Of a stretch of DNA of 6,725 bases, positions 1 to 5,387 are shown piece after piece. The stretch is from JBJHBY01 sp050485745 (GTDB lineage: Bacteria > Pseudomonadota > Gammaproteobacteria > Pseudomonadales > CAMLJR01), in the NCBI GenBank assembly GCA_050485745.1, contig JBJHBY010000200.1:1-6725 (forward strand). The letters are read 5' to 3'. Under the pieces are notes generated by a model. The model searched no databases, was not told the DNA's origin, and saw only the letters and a program-made list of their open reading frames with translations. The translations under genes were made by a program, and so were the position numbers. How positions within the stretch are numbered: position 1 is the stretch's first letter; every line of letters starts with the position of its first letter.

Positions 1-904
1 CATCCCGGTGGCGCACCGTCTCGGCCAGCAGGATGATCACGCTGGTGTAGGGCGTACGCTCCACCAACTGCTGCAGGTGGCGAACCAGCCCGTCCTCGTC
101 GTCGAGCAGGCGATAGGCGGTGGCCAGGGGAGGCAGCAGGGTGGGGGTGAAGGCGGCATCCTGGCCGGGGATGCGGTCGAGCAGACGAATCTCCTGGCGG
201 TAGTGGCCGGTATCGTGCTCCATGGCGGCCAGCAGCAGGTTGGCCCGCACGCAGCGGGGGTCGATGGCCAGCGCCCGGCGCAGGTGCTTGCGGGCGAGGC
301 CGGGGCTGGCCTCGAAGCGCTCCTGTTCTGCCAGCTGGCAGAGCCAGTGGGCGGCGGCGCGGCGGATGTCATCGCTCTGGCGTATCAGCTGGGGCTGGGC
401 CACCTCGAGTGCCGCCTGCCACTCTCCCTCGCGCTCCAGCAGGTCCGTGAGCAGGCGTTTGGCCGACAGGCGCCGCTCCTCGTCCTGGGAGTCGCGCACC
501 AGGGTATGCAACAGCCGCTCGGCGCGGTCCAGCAGCCCCAGCGCCAGAAAGTCGCGCGCCAGCTCCAGCTGCACACGCTCGCCCTGGGCGCCGGAGAGCG
601 TCGGCCGGGCGAGCAGGTTCTGGTGGATCTTCACTGCCCGGTCCGCCTCGCCGCGGGCGCGAAACAGGTTGCCCAGGGTGATATGGGTGTCGATGGTCTC
701 GCTGTTGACCTCGAGTGCCGCCACGAAGGTCTCGATGGCGCGGTCCTGCTGGTCGTTGAGCAGGTAGTTGAGCCCCACGAAATAATCCCGCGCCAGCCCG
801 GATGATGGCGCGGGATCGGAGGGCTTGCTGCGTTCGCGGCGGCCGAGCCACCAGCCGATGGCGACCGCTGCCAACAACAGCGTCAGCAGCAGGGCGTCGG
901 GCAT
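1..904 (-). CDS. lapB: LapB (YciM), lipopolysaccharide assembly protein B, C-terminus cut by window edge
   Basis: The frame is open from ATG at 904 to the window edge, giving 301 codons. In known systems LapB is an inner-membrane-anchored TPR protein that brings the deacetylase LpxC to the protease FtsH and so limits lipopolysaccharide synthesis. Visible here: an N-terminal hydrophobic anchor (about residues 3-20) followed by basic GRRER, then helical TPR-type repeats from about residue 38 onward. The segment YFVGLNYLLNEQ (41-52) closely matches the conserved start of the LapB TPR region, and RKHLRRALAIDP (205-216) is a clear TPR helix. The family is about 390 residues long, so roughly 90 residues are missing, including the rubredoxin-like metal-binding domain with its CxxC pairs. 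The ATG directly follows the lapA stop (TAAATG), so translation is probably coupled. Identification is firm; only the missing end is unseen. Confidence 0.93.
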   Translation of the reverse strand, partial: MPDALLLTLLLAAVAIGWWLGRRERSKPSDPAPSSGLARDYFVGLNYLLNDQQDRAIETFVAALEVNSETIDTHITLGNLFRARGEADRAVKIHQNLLARPTLSGAQGERVQLELARDFLALGLLDRAERLLHTLVRDSQDEERRLSAKRLLTDLLEREGEWQAALEVAQPQLIRQSDDIRRAAAHWLCQLAEQERFEASPGLARKHLRRALAIDPRCVRANLLLAAMEHDTGHYRQEIRLLDRIPGQDAAFTPTLLPPLATAYRLLDDEDGLVRHLQQLVERTPYTSVIILLAETVRHRD

Positions 905-1210
905 TTAGGGGAGTTCCTTGAGCTCCTGAACGCGCAGTCGATCGAGCTCCTTGCGCTGCTGCTGGTTGTGGCGCTGGGCGCGGGTCAGCAGGGTGCGCAG
1001 GCGCAGGTAGACGCCGCTCATGGCCAGCATGCCGAGCAGCACCCCGACCGCCAGGGAGGCGAGCAGCCAGACGGACAGCGAGGCCGCGGGGAGCTCGAGC
1101 CAGATCAGGTTGAGCGGAAGGGCCTGCTGGTTGTTCACGGCGAAGAGAATGCCGACCAGCAGGACGACCAGCAGAATGACGGCCAGGATCAGGCCTTTTA
1201 GCCAACGCAT
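905..1210 (-). CDS. lapA: LapA (YciS), lipopolysaccharide assembly protein A
   Basis: This 101-residue protein belongs to the LapA/DUF1049 family, the membrane partner of LapB in controlling LpxC turnover by FtsH. It shows two hydrophobic segments (about residues 5-24 and 43-65) joined by a loop with NNQQALPLNLIW (27-38), the hallmark of the family. A charged, glutamine-rich cytoplasmic tail (about 72-101) could form a coiled coil. The start at 1210 is chosen because the protein then begins MRWLKG just before the first membrane segment and has AGGGGA-like Shine-Dalgarno bases (AGGGGA) about 9 bases upstream. The same frame stays open back to 1627, but that extension crosses ihfB in another frame and has no family support. 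It lies 59 bases downstream of ihfB and abuts lapB, which supports one transcript ihfB-lapA-lapB. Confidence 0.93.
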   Translation of the reverse strand: MRWLKGLILAVILLVVLLVGILFAVNNQQALPLNLIWLELPAASLSVWLLASLAVGVLLGMLAMSGVYLRLRTLLTRAQRHNQQQRKELDRLRVQELKELP

Positions 1211-1269
1211 GCGCTTGTGTCCCCTGTAATGGTGGTGCCGGTAATCATGGTGTGGGTGACCGGAGCCGA

Positions 1270-1566
1270 TCAGTAGCCCAGGGCGCGGCTGGCGTCTACC
1301 TGCTCGCGCAGCTCCTTGCCTGGCTTGAAGTGTGGCACGAACTTGCCTTCCAGCGCGACCGGTTCGCCGGTCTTGGGGTTGCGGCCGACCCGGGGCTCCC
1401 GGTAGTGCAGCGAGAAGCTGCCGAAGCCGCGAATCTCGACGCGGCCCCCTTCGGCCAGGGTGTCGGTGATGTCGTCGAGGATGAGGCGCACGGCAGCCTC
1501 GACTTCCTTGATCGACAGCTCCGGCTGCCGTGCGGCGATCTGCTCGATCAACTCGGACTTGGTCAT
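1270..1566 (-). CDS. ihfB: Integration host factor beta subunit (IHF-beta)
   Basis: This 98-residue protein pairs with IHF-alpha to bind and sharply bend DNA in replication, transcription and site-specific recombination. It begins MTKSELIE and carries the DNABII signature GFGSFSLHYREPRVGRNPKT (residues 48-67). The DNA-intercalating proline is Pro64, in the same position as in E. coli IHF-beta, and HFKPGKELRE (79-88) is also conserved. It is four residues longer than the 94-residue E. coli protein. The start at 1566 matches the family N-terminus and has GGGAG seven bases upstream. In many gammaproteobacteria ihfB follows rpsA. Here it is instead the first gene, facing sdhE across a 191-base gap. 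IHF is also a common cofactor of tyrosine integrases such as the one further right, but that adjacency may be chance. Confidence 0.97.
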   Translation of the reverse strand: MTKSELIEQIAARQPELSIKEVEAAVRLILDDITDTLAEGGRVEIRGFGSFSLHYREPRVGRNPKTGEPVALEGKFVPHFKPGKELREQVDASRALGY

Positions 1567-1627
1567 CGACGTTCTCCCTGTGCGGTGGGCGAAAGAGCCG
1601 GCCCGCCTGGCGCTGTTGTTTCTCCAA

Positions 1628-1656
1628 AGCATACTCGGCAAGTTGTGATAAAACAA
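1628..1656 (-). promoter_or_regulatory. Candidate sigma70 promoter for ihfB-lapA-lapB
   Basis: On the minus strand a -35-like TTGTTT (1656-1651) and a -10-like TATGCT (1633-1628) are separated by 17 bases. The predicted 5' leader before the ihfB ATG is about 55 bases. The -35 matches consensus at only three of six positions and the -10 at four of six, so this is a moderate candidate. A small dyad, GTTGT with ACAAC (1642-1646 and 1653-1657), overlaps the -35 box and could be an operator. Confidence 0.4.
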
Positions 1657-1692
1657 CGCACTACGACCATTGGCAGATGGCGCGGCTGGCGG

Positions 1693-1721
1693 CTGCCGTT
1701 CGCGGGGGGGTCGGGTATACT
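1693..1721 (+). promoter_or_regulatory. Candidate sigma70 promoter for sdhE-ygfX
   Basis: A near-consensus -10 box TATACT (1716-1721, five of six) is preceded 17 bases upstream by a weak -35 CTGCCG (1693-1698, three of six). Transcription would begin near 1728, giving a leader of about 30 bases before the proposed TTG start of sdhE. A run of seven G (1704-1710) lies in the spacer. Confidence 0.5.
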
Positions 1722-1757
1722 GTGGTGACACATCCCACCGGACAGGCGAGGTCGACG

Positions 1758-2051
1758 TTGAACGAGCAATCACCCCAGGAAGCGGCACTGCGCAAGCGGC
1801 TCTATTGGCACTCCCGTCGCGGCATGTGGGAGCTGGACCTGCTGCTGGTGCCCTTCCTCGAGCAGCGCTACGACAGCCTCGACGAGGCGGATCAGCTGGC
1901 CTTCCGGCAGCTGATCGACGAGGAGGACCAGGACCTGTTCATGTGGTTGATGCGCCGCGACTGGCCGGAGGACCCGGACCGCCGCCGCATCGTGCAGCTG
2001 ATCGTCGAGCATGCCGAAAGCGCCGACAGCATTGGGCATCGTCCCGTCTAG
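1758..2051 (+). CDS. sdhE: SdhE (YgfY), FAD assembly factor for succinate dehydrogenase
   Basis: SdhE is a small soluble protein that promotes covalent attachment of FAD to SdhA and to fumarate reductase FrdA. The 97-residue product has the family fold signature: RGMWELD (residues 21-27) contains the essential RGxxE motif (Arg21, Gly22, Glu25), followed by LVPFLEQRYDSL (30-41) and DQDLFMWLM (57-65). The start is a TTG at 1758. It is chosen because GCGAGG lies about six bases upstream and because it leaves about 20 residues before RGxxE, close to E. coli SdhE; the next in-frame Met (Met23) lies inside the motif and cannot be the start. Its 3' end overlaps ygfX. YgfY was also described as the antitoxin CptB, but the flavinylation role is better supported. 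Confidence 0.93.
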   Translation: MNEQSPQEAALRKRLYWHSRRGMWELDLLLVPFLEQRYDSLDEADQLAFRQLIDEEDQDLFMWLMRRDWPEDPDRRRIVQLIVEHAESADSIGHRPV

Positions 2052-2424
2052 GCTCTCCCTCCTCCTTCACGCCCTGCTGGCCGCTGCGGTGGTCGGCATG
2101 GCGTTTCTGCATGCCCCGGCCTGGCTGGCCGCCCTGGTCGCTGTCGCGATGCCGGGCGTCGTCCTCGACGCCGCACGGCGGCGGGTGCGTGGCGAGCTGC
2201 GTGCCCTGGTGCCCGGCGATGGCGGCCCGCAGGCCGGCAGTCTGCGCTGGGAGTGGCGTCAGCACGGCGAGGCGCCCTGGCGCCCGGCTTCCCTCGAGTG
2301 CGACTATCTCGGCCCCTGGCTGATCGGCCTGCGCCTCAACGGCCGACGGCTATGGCTGTGGCCGGACAGCAGTGACGCCGCCTCGCTATGGCGGCTGCGT
2401 CGCCTATTGATCCAGCAGCGCTAG
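2011..2424 (+). CDS. ygfX: YgfX (CptA) family small inner-membrane protein
   Basis: This 137-residue protein is recognised from its position directly after sdhE and its layout: two hydrophobic segments (about residues 16-33 and 37-53), a basic stretch DAARRRVRGEL (53-63), then a soluble beta-rich domain with several Trp residues. It ends in the conserved-looking LWPDSSDAASLWRLRRLL (116-133). In E. coli YgfX was reported as a membrane toxin (CptA) acting on FtsZ and MreB, with YgfY as antitoxin; this is disputed and its normal role is unsettled. The ATG at 2011 overlaps sdhE by 41 bases and has a poor ribosome-binding site. A TTG at 2032 in the same frame is an alternative that shortens the overlap to 20 bases and trims seven residues. 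The gene ends 11 bases before the converging nadB stop. Confidence 0.8.
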   Translation: MPKAPTALGIVPSRLSLLLHALLAAAVVGMAFLHAPAWLAALVAVAMPGVVLDAARRRVRGELRALVPGDGGPQAGSLRWEWRQHGEAPWRPASLECDYLGPWLIGLRLNGRRLWLWPDSSDAASLWRLRRLLIQQR

Positions 2425-2435
2425 GCAGGAGGCCG

Positions 2436-4025
2436 TCAGTCGAGGTCCGCGAGATGGACCCGCGAGGGCTGCGCGGTCCCCGGGGCGTGGCCGGGGCAGC
2501 CCGGGTTGTAGTGCAGGCCGCGAGATTCGCGGCGGGCACGGGCGCTGGCCACGGTCAGCCGCGCCAGGCGCAAGGCCTGCCACAGGCTGGCCAGGGTGAC
2601 CGTGGGGGCGCAGGCAGCCACCAGCGGGGCGAGTTCCCGCTGCAGTGCCTCCAGGGTCTCGGCGGCCTCGTCCAGCCCGGCATCATGGCGCACGATCGCC
2701 ACCCGCGCGCTCATCATCTGGCGCATCCGCTCGCGGATGCTGGACAGCACCTGGGGATCGGCCAGCCTGTCGCCGCTGTCCGGGAGCGGCACCAGGGGCG
2801 CGGCCTGAGCCGACGCGCCAGGGGGTGCGTCCCGAAGCAGTGCGGCGCCACAGCTGCGGGCGAACACCAGGCACTCCAGCAGCGAGTTGCTGGCCATGCG
2901 GTTGGCGCCGTGCAGCCCGGTGCAGGCCACCTCGCCGATGGCGTGGAGGTTCGGCACCGTGGTGGCCCCGGCCAGGTCGGTGGCCAGTCCCCCGCAGCTG
3001 TAGTGCGCGGCGGGGACCACCGGGATCGGCTCCCGGGCGATGTCCAGGCCGCGGCTGGCGCAGTGGGCATGGATGGTGGGGAAGTGGTGGCGGATCGCCG
3101 CCTCGCCCAGGTGGCGGATATCGAGCAGCACGTGGTCGCTGCCGGTGCGCTGCATCTCGGCATCGATGGCCCGGGCGACGATATCGCGCGGCGCCAGTTC
3201 GGCGCGCGGGTCCAGGGCGGGCATGAAGCGCTCGCCGTTGACGTTCAGCAGCCGTCCACCTTCGCCGCGCACCGCCTCGCTGATCAGGAAGGGGCTGCCG
3301 TCGGGATCATAGAGGCAGGTCGGGTGGAACTGCTGGAACTCCAGGTTCATCAGTTCCGCCCCCAGCTCTGCCGCCATCAGCATGCCTTCGCCGCTGGCCG
3401 GGTGGGGGCTGGTGGTATGGCGGTATAGCCCGCTGGCGCCGCCGGTGGCCAGCACCGTGTCCGCGGCCAGCAGTTCGTGCAGCCGGCCCTGGCCATCCAG
3501 GCAGCGCCCCCCGCGGCAGGCCCCGGCGGTGTCGCCGATCAGGCCGATGGCGGTGAGGTCGTCCAGCACCTGGATGGCAGGATGTGCGGTCACATGGGCC
3601 TTGAGGGTCTCCATCACCGCCAGACCTGTGGCATCGGCGGCGTGGATGATGCGCCGGGCGCCGTGGCCGCCCTCCCGGGTCAGGTGGTAGGGGTAGGTAG
3701 CCTCGGGGCTGGGGTCCGGGGTGAAGGGCACGCCGAGGGCCAGCAGTCGCGCGATGGCGGCAGGCCCCTGCTCGACGGTGAAGCGCACGGCGGCCTCGTC
3801 GCAGAGGCCGTCGCCGGCCACCAGGGTGTCGGCCACGTGGGCATCGAAGTCATCGCTTGGCGAGAGCACCGCGGCGATCCCGCCCTGGGCCCAGCGGCTG
3901 GCCCCCTGGTCGTCGCTGGCCGGGCGCAGCAGGGTGACCCGCCGCCGCTCGGCGACCTCCAGGGCCAGCACCAGGCCGGCAACGCCGCCACCGATGATCA
4001 GCACATCATGATTGCCGTGGGTCAT
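2436..4025 (-). CDS. nadB: L-aspartate oxidase NadB
   Basis: NadB oxidises L-aspartate to iminoaspartate with FAD, using oxygen or fumarate, as the first step of de novo NAD synthesis in the cytoplasm; NadA uses the product. The protein is 529 residues (E. coli 540). Visible motifs are the dinucleotide-binding GGGVAG (12-17), RWAQGGIAA (44-52), TREGGH with Glu118, QFHPT with His234, APRDIVARAID with Arg280, PAAHYS with His341, and ANRMASNSLLECL (374-386) with Arg376. The C-terminal helical domain carries ARRESRGLHY (497-506). The histidine that bonds FAD covalently in SdhA is absent, as expected for NadB. The start at 4025 has AAGGAA about seven bases upstream. It overlaps the preceding FUSC gene by 20 bases, suggesting coupling. 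The tail after HY (NPGCPG) departs from the usual acidic DYP-type ending. Confidence 0.97.
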   Translation of the reverse strand: MTHGNHDVLIIGGGVAGLVLALEVAERRRVTLLRPASDDQGASRWAQGGIAAVLSPSDDFDAHVADTLVAGDGLCDEAAVRFTVEQGPAAIARLLALGVPFTPDPSPEATYPYHLTREGGHGARRIIHAADATGLAVMETLKAHVTAHPAIQVLDDLTAIGLIGDTAGACRGGRCLDGQGRLHELLAADTVLATGGASGLYRHTTSPHPASGEGMLMAAELGAELMNLEFQQFHPTCLYDPDGSPFLISEAVRGEGGRLLNVNGERFMPALDPRAELAPRDIVARAIDAEMQRTGSDHVLLDIRHLGEAAIRHHFPTIHAHCASRGLDIAREPIPVVPAAHYSCGGLATDLAGATTVPNLHAIGEVACTGLHGANRMASNSLLECLVFARSCGAALLRDAPPGASAQAAPLVPLPDSGDRLADPQVLSSIRERMRQMMSARVAIVRHDAGLDEAAETLEALQRELAPLVAACAPTVTLASLWQALRLARLTVASARARRESRGLHYNPGCPGHAPGTAQPSRVHLADLD

Positions 4026-5151
4026 CTTGCGTTCCTTTGTCGGTGGCGGCGGTGTCGCGGGGTGCCCACTTGCGCCCGGAGGCGCGATGCAGGCGGCGGC
4101 TGGGAAGCCGGGTCAGGCCGCCGAGGCAGGCGACCAGGTCGCCGGTGACGCGGGCCAGCTCGCGATTTAGCCACAGATAGCCGCTGGGGCTGAAGAGGGT
4201 GCGTCCCTCATCGCTCACCGCGGTGGTGGCCAGCTCGGCGTGTCGCTGCAGGTTGAAGGGGCTCACCGTGACCGCGATGGGCTGGCCGGTGCGTACCTGG
4301 AAGGCGAGGGTGCCGAGCTCCCGGGCCAGCCGGTGCTGCTCCTCGCGCAGCCCCGTCATGGCCTCGATGCGGTCGTGGCCCTCCCGGGTGGTCCAGTGGG
4401 TCTCCAGCAGCAGCTCGATGGTGGAGAGCATGCGGCGCTGCAGGGAGATGATGTCGTCGAGTTCGTCGCGGGTGAGCCGGCGCTCGCGATGGATGGCATC
4501 GACCAGCCCGCGCTGCTTGACCAGGGCTGAGCTGGTGGCCTTGAGCAGGGCGCGGGTATCCACGTCCAGGGCGGCCGCGGCGGTGGTGTGAGCATGGAAC
4601 AGGCGCGCCATGCGGTCGAGGTTCTCGGCCAGCATGAAGCGCATCATGTCGGTGGCCTTCTGGGGCAGCACGAGTACGGTGACGGTGATGCCCACCAGGG
4701 TCCCGAGCAGCACGTCGAAGGCGCGCCACAGGCCGATGCCCAGGTCGTGGCTGCCGTCGCCGACCACCAGCAGCAGGCTGATGGCAAACATCAGGCCGCT
4801 GTAGCCGTGGCGATTGCCGAAGGTGAGCCAGGTGGCGACGCCGATGGCGACCAGGCTGCCGGCGGGAATCAGCAGGGGAGCGGCGGGCGGAAAGAGGATC
4901 AGCGCGAGCCCGCTGGCCGCGCCGAGCACGGTACCCAGCAGTCGCTGGCGGCCCTTGTCGAGCACGCCTCCGATATGCGGCAGGTTGCCCATCACCATCA
5001 CGGTGCTGACCAGCGCCCAGCTGGAGTGGGGGATCTCGAACAGGCGGATGATGACGAAGGTGATCGTCAGGGCCAGAAGCACGCGCACCACATGCAGGCG
5101 GCGGCGAAAACGATAGGTAAAGAAGGGGTCGCGCAGGGGCGGCAGGTTCAT
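4006..5151 (-). CDS. FUSC-family (fusaric acid resistance-like) inner-membrane protein
   Basis: This 381-residue protein resembles the membrane half of YccS/AaeB-type FUSC proteins, some of which export aromatic acids; its substrate is unknown. The N-terminal part has about six hydrophobic segments (roughly residues 21-40, 45-58, 71-88, 90-109, 118-131, 145-163). Between segments two and three is GGVLDKGRQRLLGTVLGA (61-78), the typical FUSC signature, echoed by RAFDVLLGTLVGITVTVLVLP (143-163). Residues 165-381 are a soluble, mainly helical cytoplasmic region with charged heptad-like stretches. It is about half the length of full two-domain relatives (650-720 residues), so it carries one FUSC membrane unit; whether it dimerises is inference. 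The ATG at 5151 gives a sensible N-terminus but lacks a strong Shine-Dalgarno sequence. It is first in an operon with nadB, and the integrated element begins only about 70 bases upstream. Confidence 0.85.
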   Translation of the reverse strand: MNLPPLRDPFFTYRFRRRLHVVRVLLALTITFVIIRLFEIPHSSWALVSTVMVMGNLPHIGGVLDKGRQRLLGTVLGAASGLALILFPPAAPLLIPAGSLVAIGVATWLTFGNRHGYSGLMFAISLLLVVGDGSHDLGIGLWRAFDVLLGTLVGITVTVLVLPQKATDMMRFMLAENLDRMARLFHAHTTAAAALDVDTRALLKATSSALVKQRGLVDAIHRERRLTRDELDDIISLQRRMLSTIELLLETHWTTREGHDRIEAMTGLREEQHRLARELGTLAFQVRTGQPIAVTVSPFNLQRHAELATTAVSDEGRTLFSPSGYLWLNRELARVTGDLVACLGGLTRLPSRRLHRASGRKWAPRDTAATDKGTQDDPRQS

Positions 5152-5210
5152 GAGGCAAGGCCCCGCTGGTGCGCCGCTTGGGTGTCGGTCCAGGCGAAGG
5201 ACGGAGAGAC

Positions 5211-5222
5211 TGGTGCCCGGAG
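5211..5222 (-). other. Possible attachment-site remnant: 12-base match to a tRNA 3' end
   Basis: Read on the minus strand this is CTCCGGGCACCA. That equals the acceptor-stem 3' strand plus CCA of a tRNA starting GCCCGGA, as tRNA-Phe does (E. coli tRNA-Phe ends TCCGGGCACCA). No T-arm GTTCGA or anticodon arm precedes it, so it is not a tRNA gene. It lies exactly where GC falls from 73% (5161-5220) to 52% (5221-5280), as expected for a duplicated tRNA end left at the border of an inserted element. Against this, the match is short for an attachment core, and its CCA end points away from the integrase, the reverse of the usual tRNA-integrase order. Confidence 0.35.
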
Positions 5223-5240
5223 CCTAACCCTAACAGCTTT

Positions 5241-5318
5241 CTCATTCTGTCTCATCCAGTCACCAAAGCCGCCAGCCATGCGGATTTGCGGGTTTTCGCT
5301 TGCCTCATGTTGTCTCAT
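5241..5318 (+). repeat. Imperfect 15-base direct repeat pair, 63-base period, built from CTCAT boxes
   Basis: CTCATTCTGTCTCAT (5241-5255) and CTCATGTTGTCTCAT (5304-5318) match at 13 of 15 positions and start 63 bases apart, about six helical turns. Each copy holds two CTCAT boxes 10 bases apart. Related ATCAT boxes continue the phase at 5324 and recur at 5332. The second copy lies between the -35 and -10 boxes of the integrase promoter. Such repeats beside an integrase are commonly arm-type sites for the integrase or sites for its excision factor; which applies here is inference. Confidence 0.6.
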
Positions 5319-5328
5319 GCCCTATCAT
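5300..5328 (+). promoter_or_regulatory. Candidate sigma70 promoter of the integrase gene
   Basis: A -35 box TTGCCT (5300-5305, four of six) and a -10 box TATCAT (5323-5328, five of six) are separated by the ideal 17 bases. Transcription would start near 5335, leaving a leader of about 53 bases before the integrase ATG. The second CTCAT repeat fills most of the spacer, so a protein bound there would block RNA polymerase. This resembles the autoregulated int promoter of satellite phage P4. Confidence 0.55.
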
Positions 5329-5331
5329 CCA

Positions 5332-5348
5332 ATCATGTTGTTTATGAT
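5332..5348 (+). promoter_or_regulatory. Small dyad just downstream of the integrase -10 box
   Basis: ATCAT (5332-5336) and ATGAT (5344-5348) form a five-base inverted repeat with a seven-base spacer, covering the likely transcription start. It could be an operator or half of a binding site. It is too short and too weak to be a terminator. Confidence 0.25.
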
Positions 5349-5387
5349 GGGTACGAAGATGGGTAACGGAGACGGAGGTAAAGCACC

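Noticed and set aside
8..805. 265-codon open frame on the plus strand
   Set aside because: It is antisense to lapB, whose minus-strand frame has clear TPR and family motifs. Long antisense frames are expected at this GC content.
369..1205. 278-codon minus-strand frame across lapB and lapA
   Set aside because: It runs in a different frame from both genes, is full of Arg, Pro and Ala, and shows no family motif.
2400..2470. Bidirectional terminator between ygfX and nadB
   Set aside because: The gap is 11 bases and no stable hairpin with a T-run was found on either strand.
2388..3428. 346-codon plus-strand frame opposite nadB
   Set aside because: Low-complexity Gly/Ala/Gln/Arg composition and fully antisense to a well-supported nadB; an antisense shadow.
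4208..5245. 345-codon minus-strand frame over the FUSC gene
   Set aside because: Alternative frame of the FUSC gene with Arg/Pro/His-rich composition and no membrane segments or motifs.
5211..5300. A complete tRNA gene on the minus strand ending at 5211
   Set aside because: No T-arm GTTCGA, no anticodon stem and no matching 5' GCCCGGA strand at the right distance; only the 3' end is present.
5331..5343. IHF binding site AATCATGTTGTTT
   Set aside because: It differs from WATCARNNNNTTR at two defined positions (T for R, twice), so it is only suggestive, although integrase regions often use IHF.
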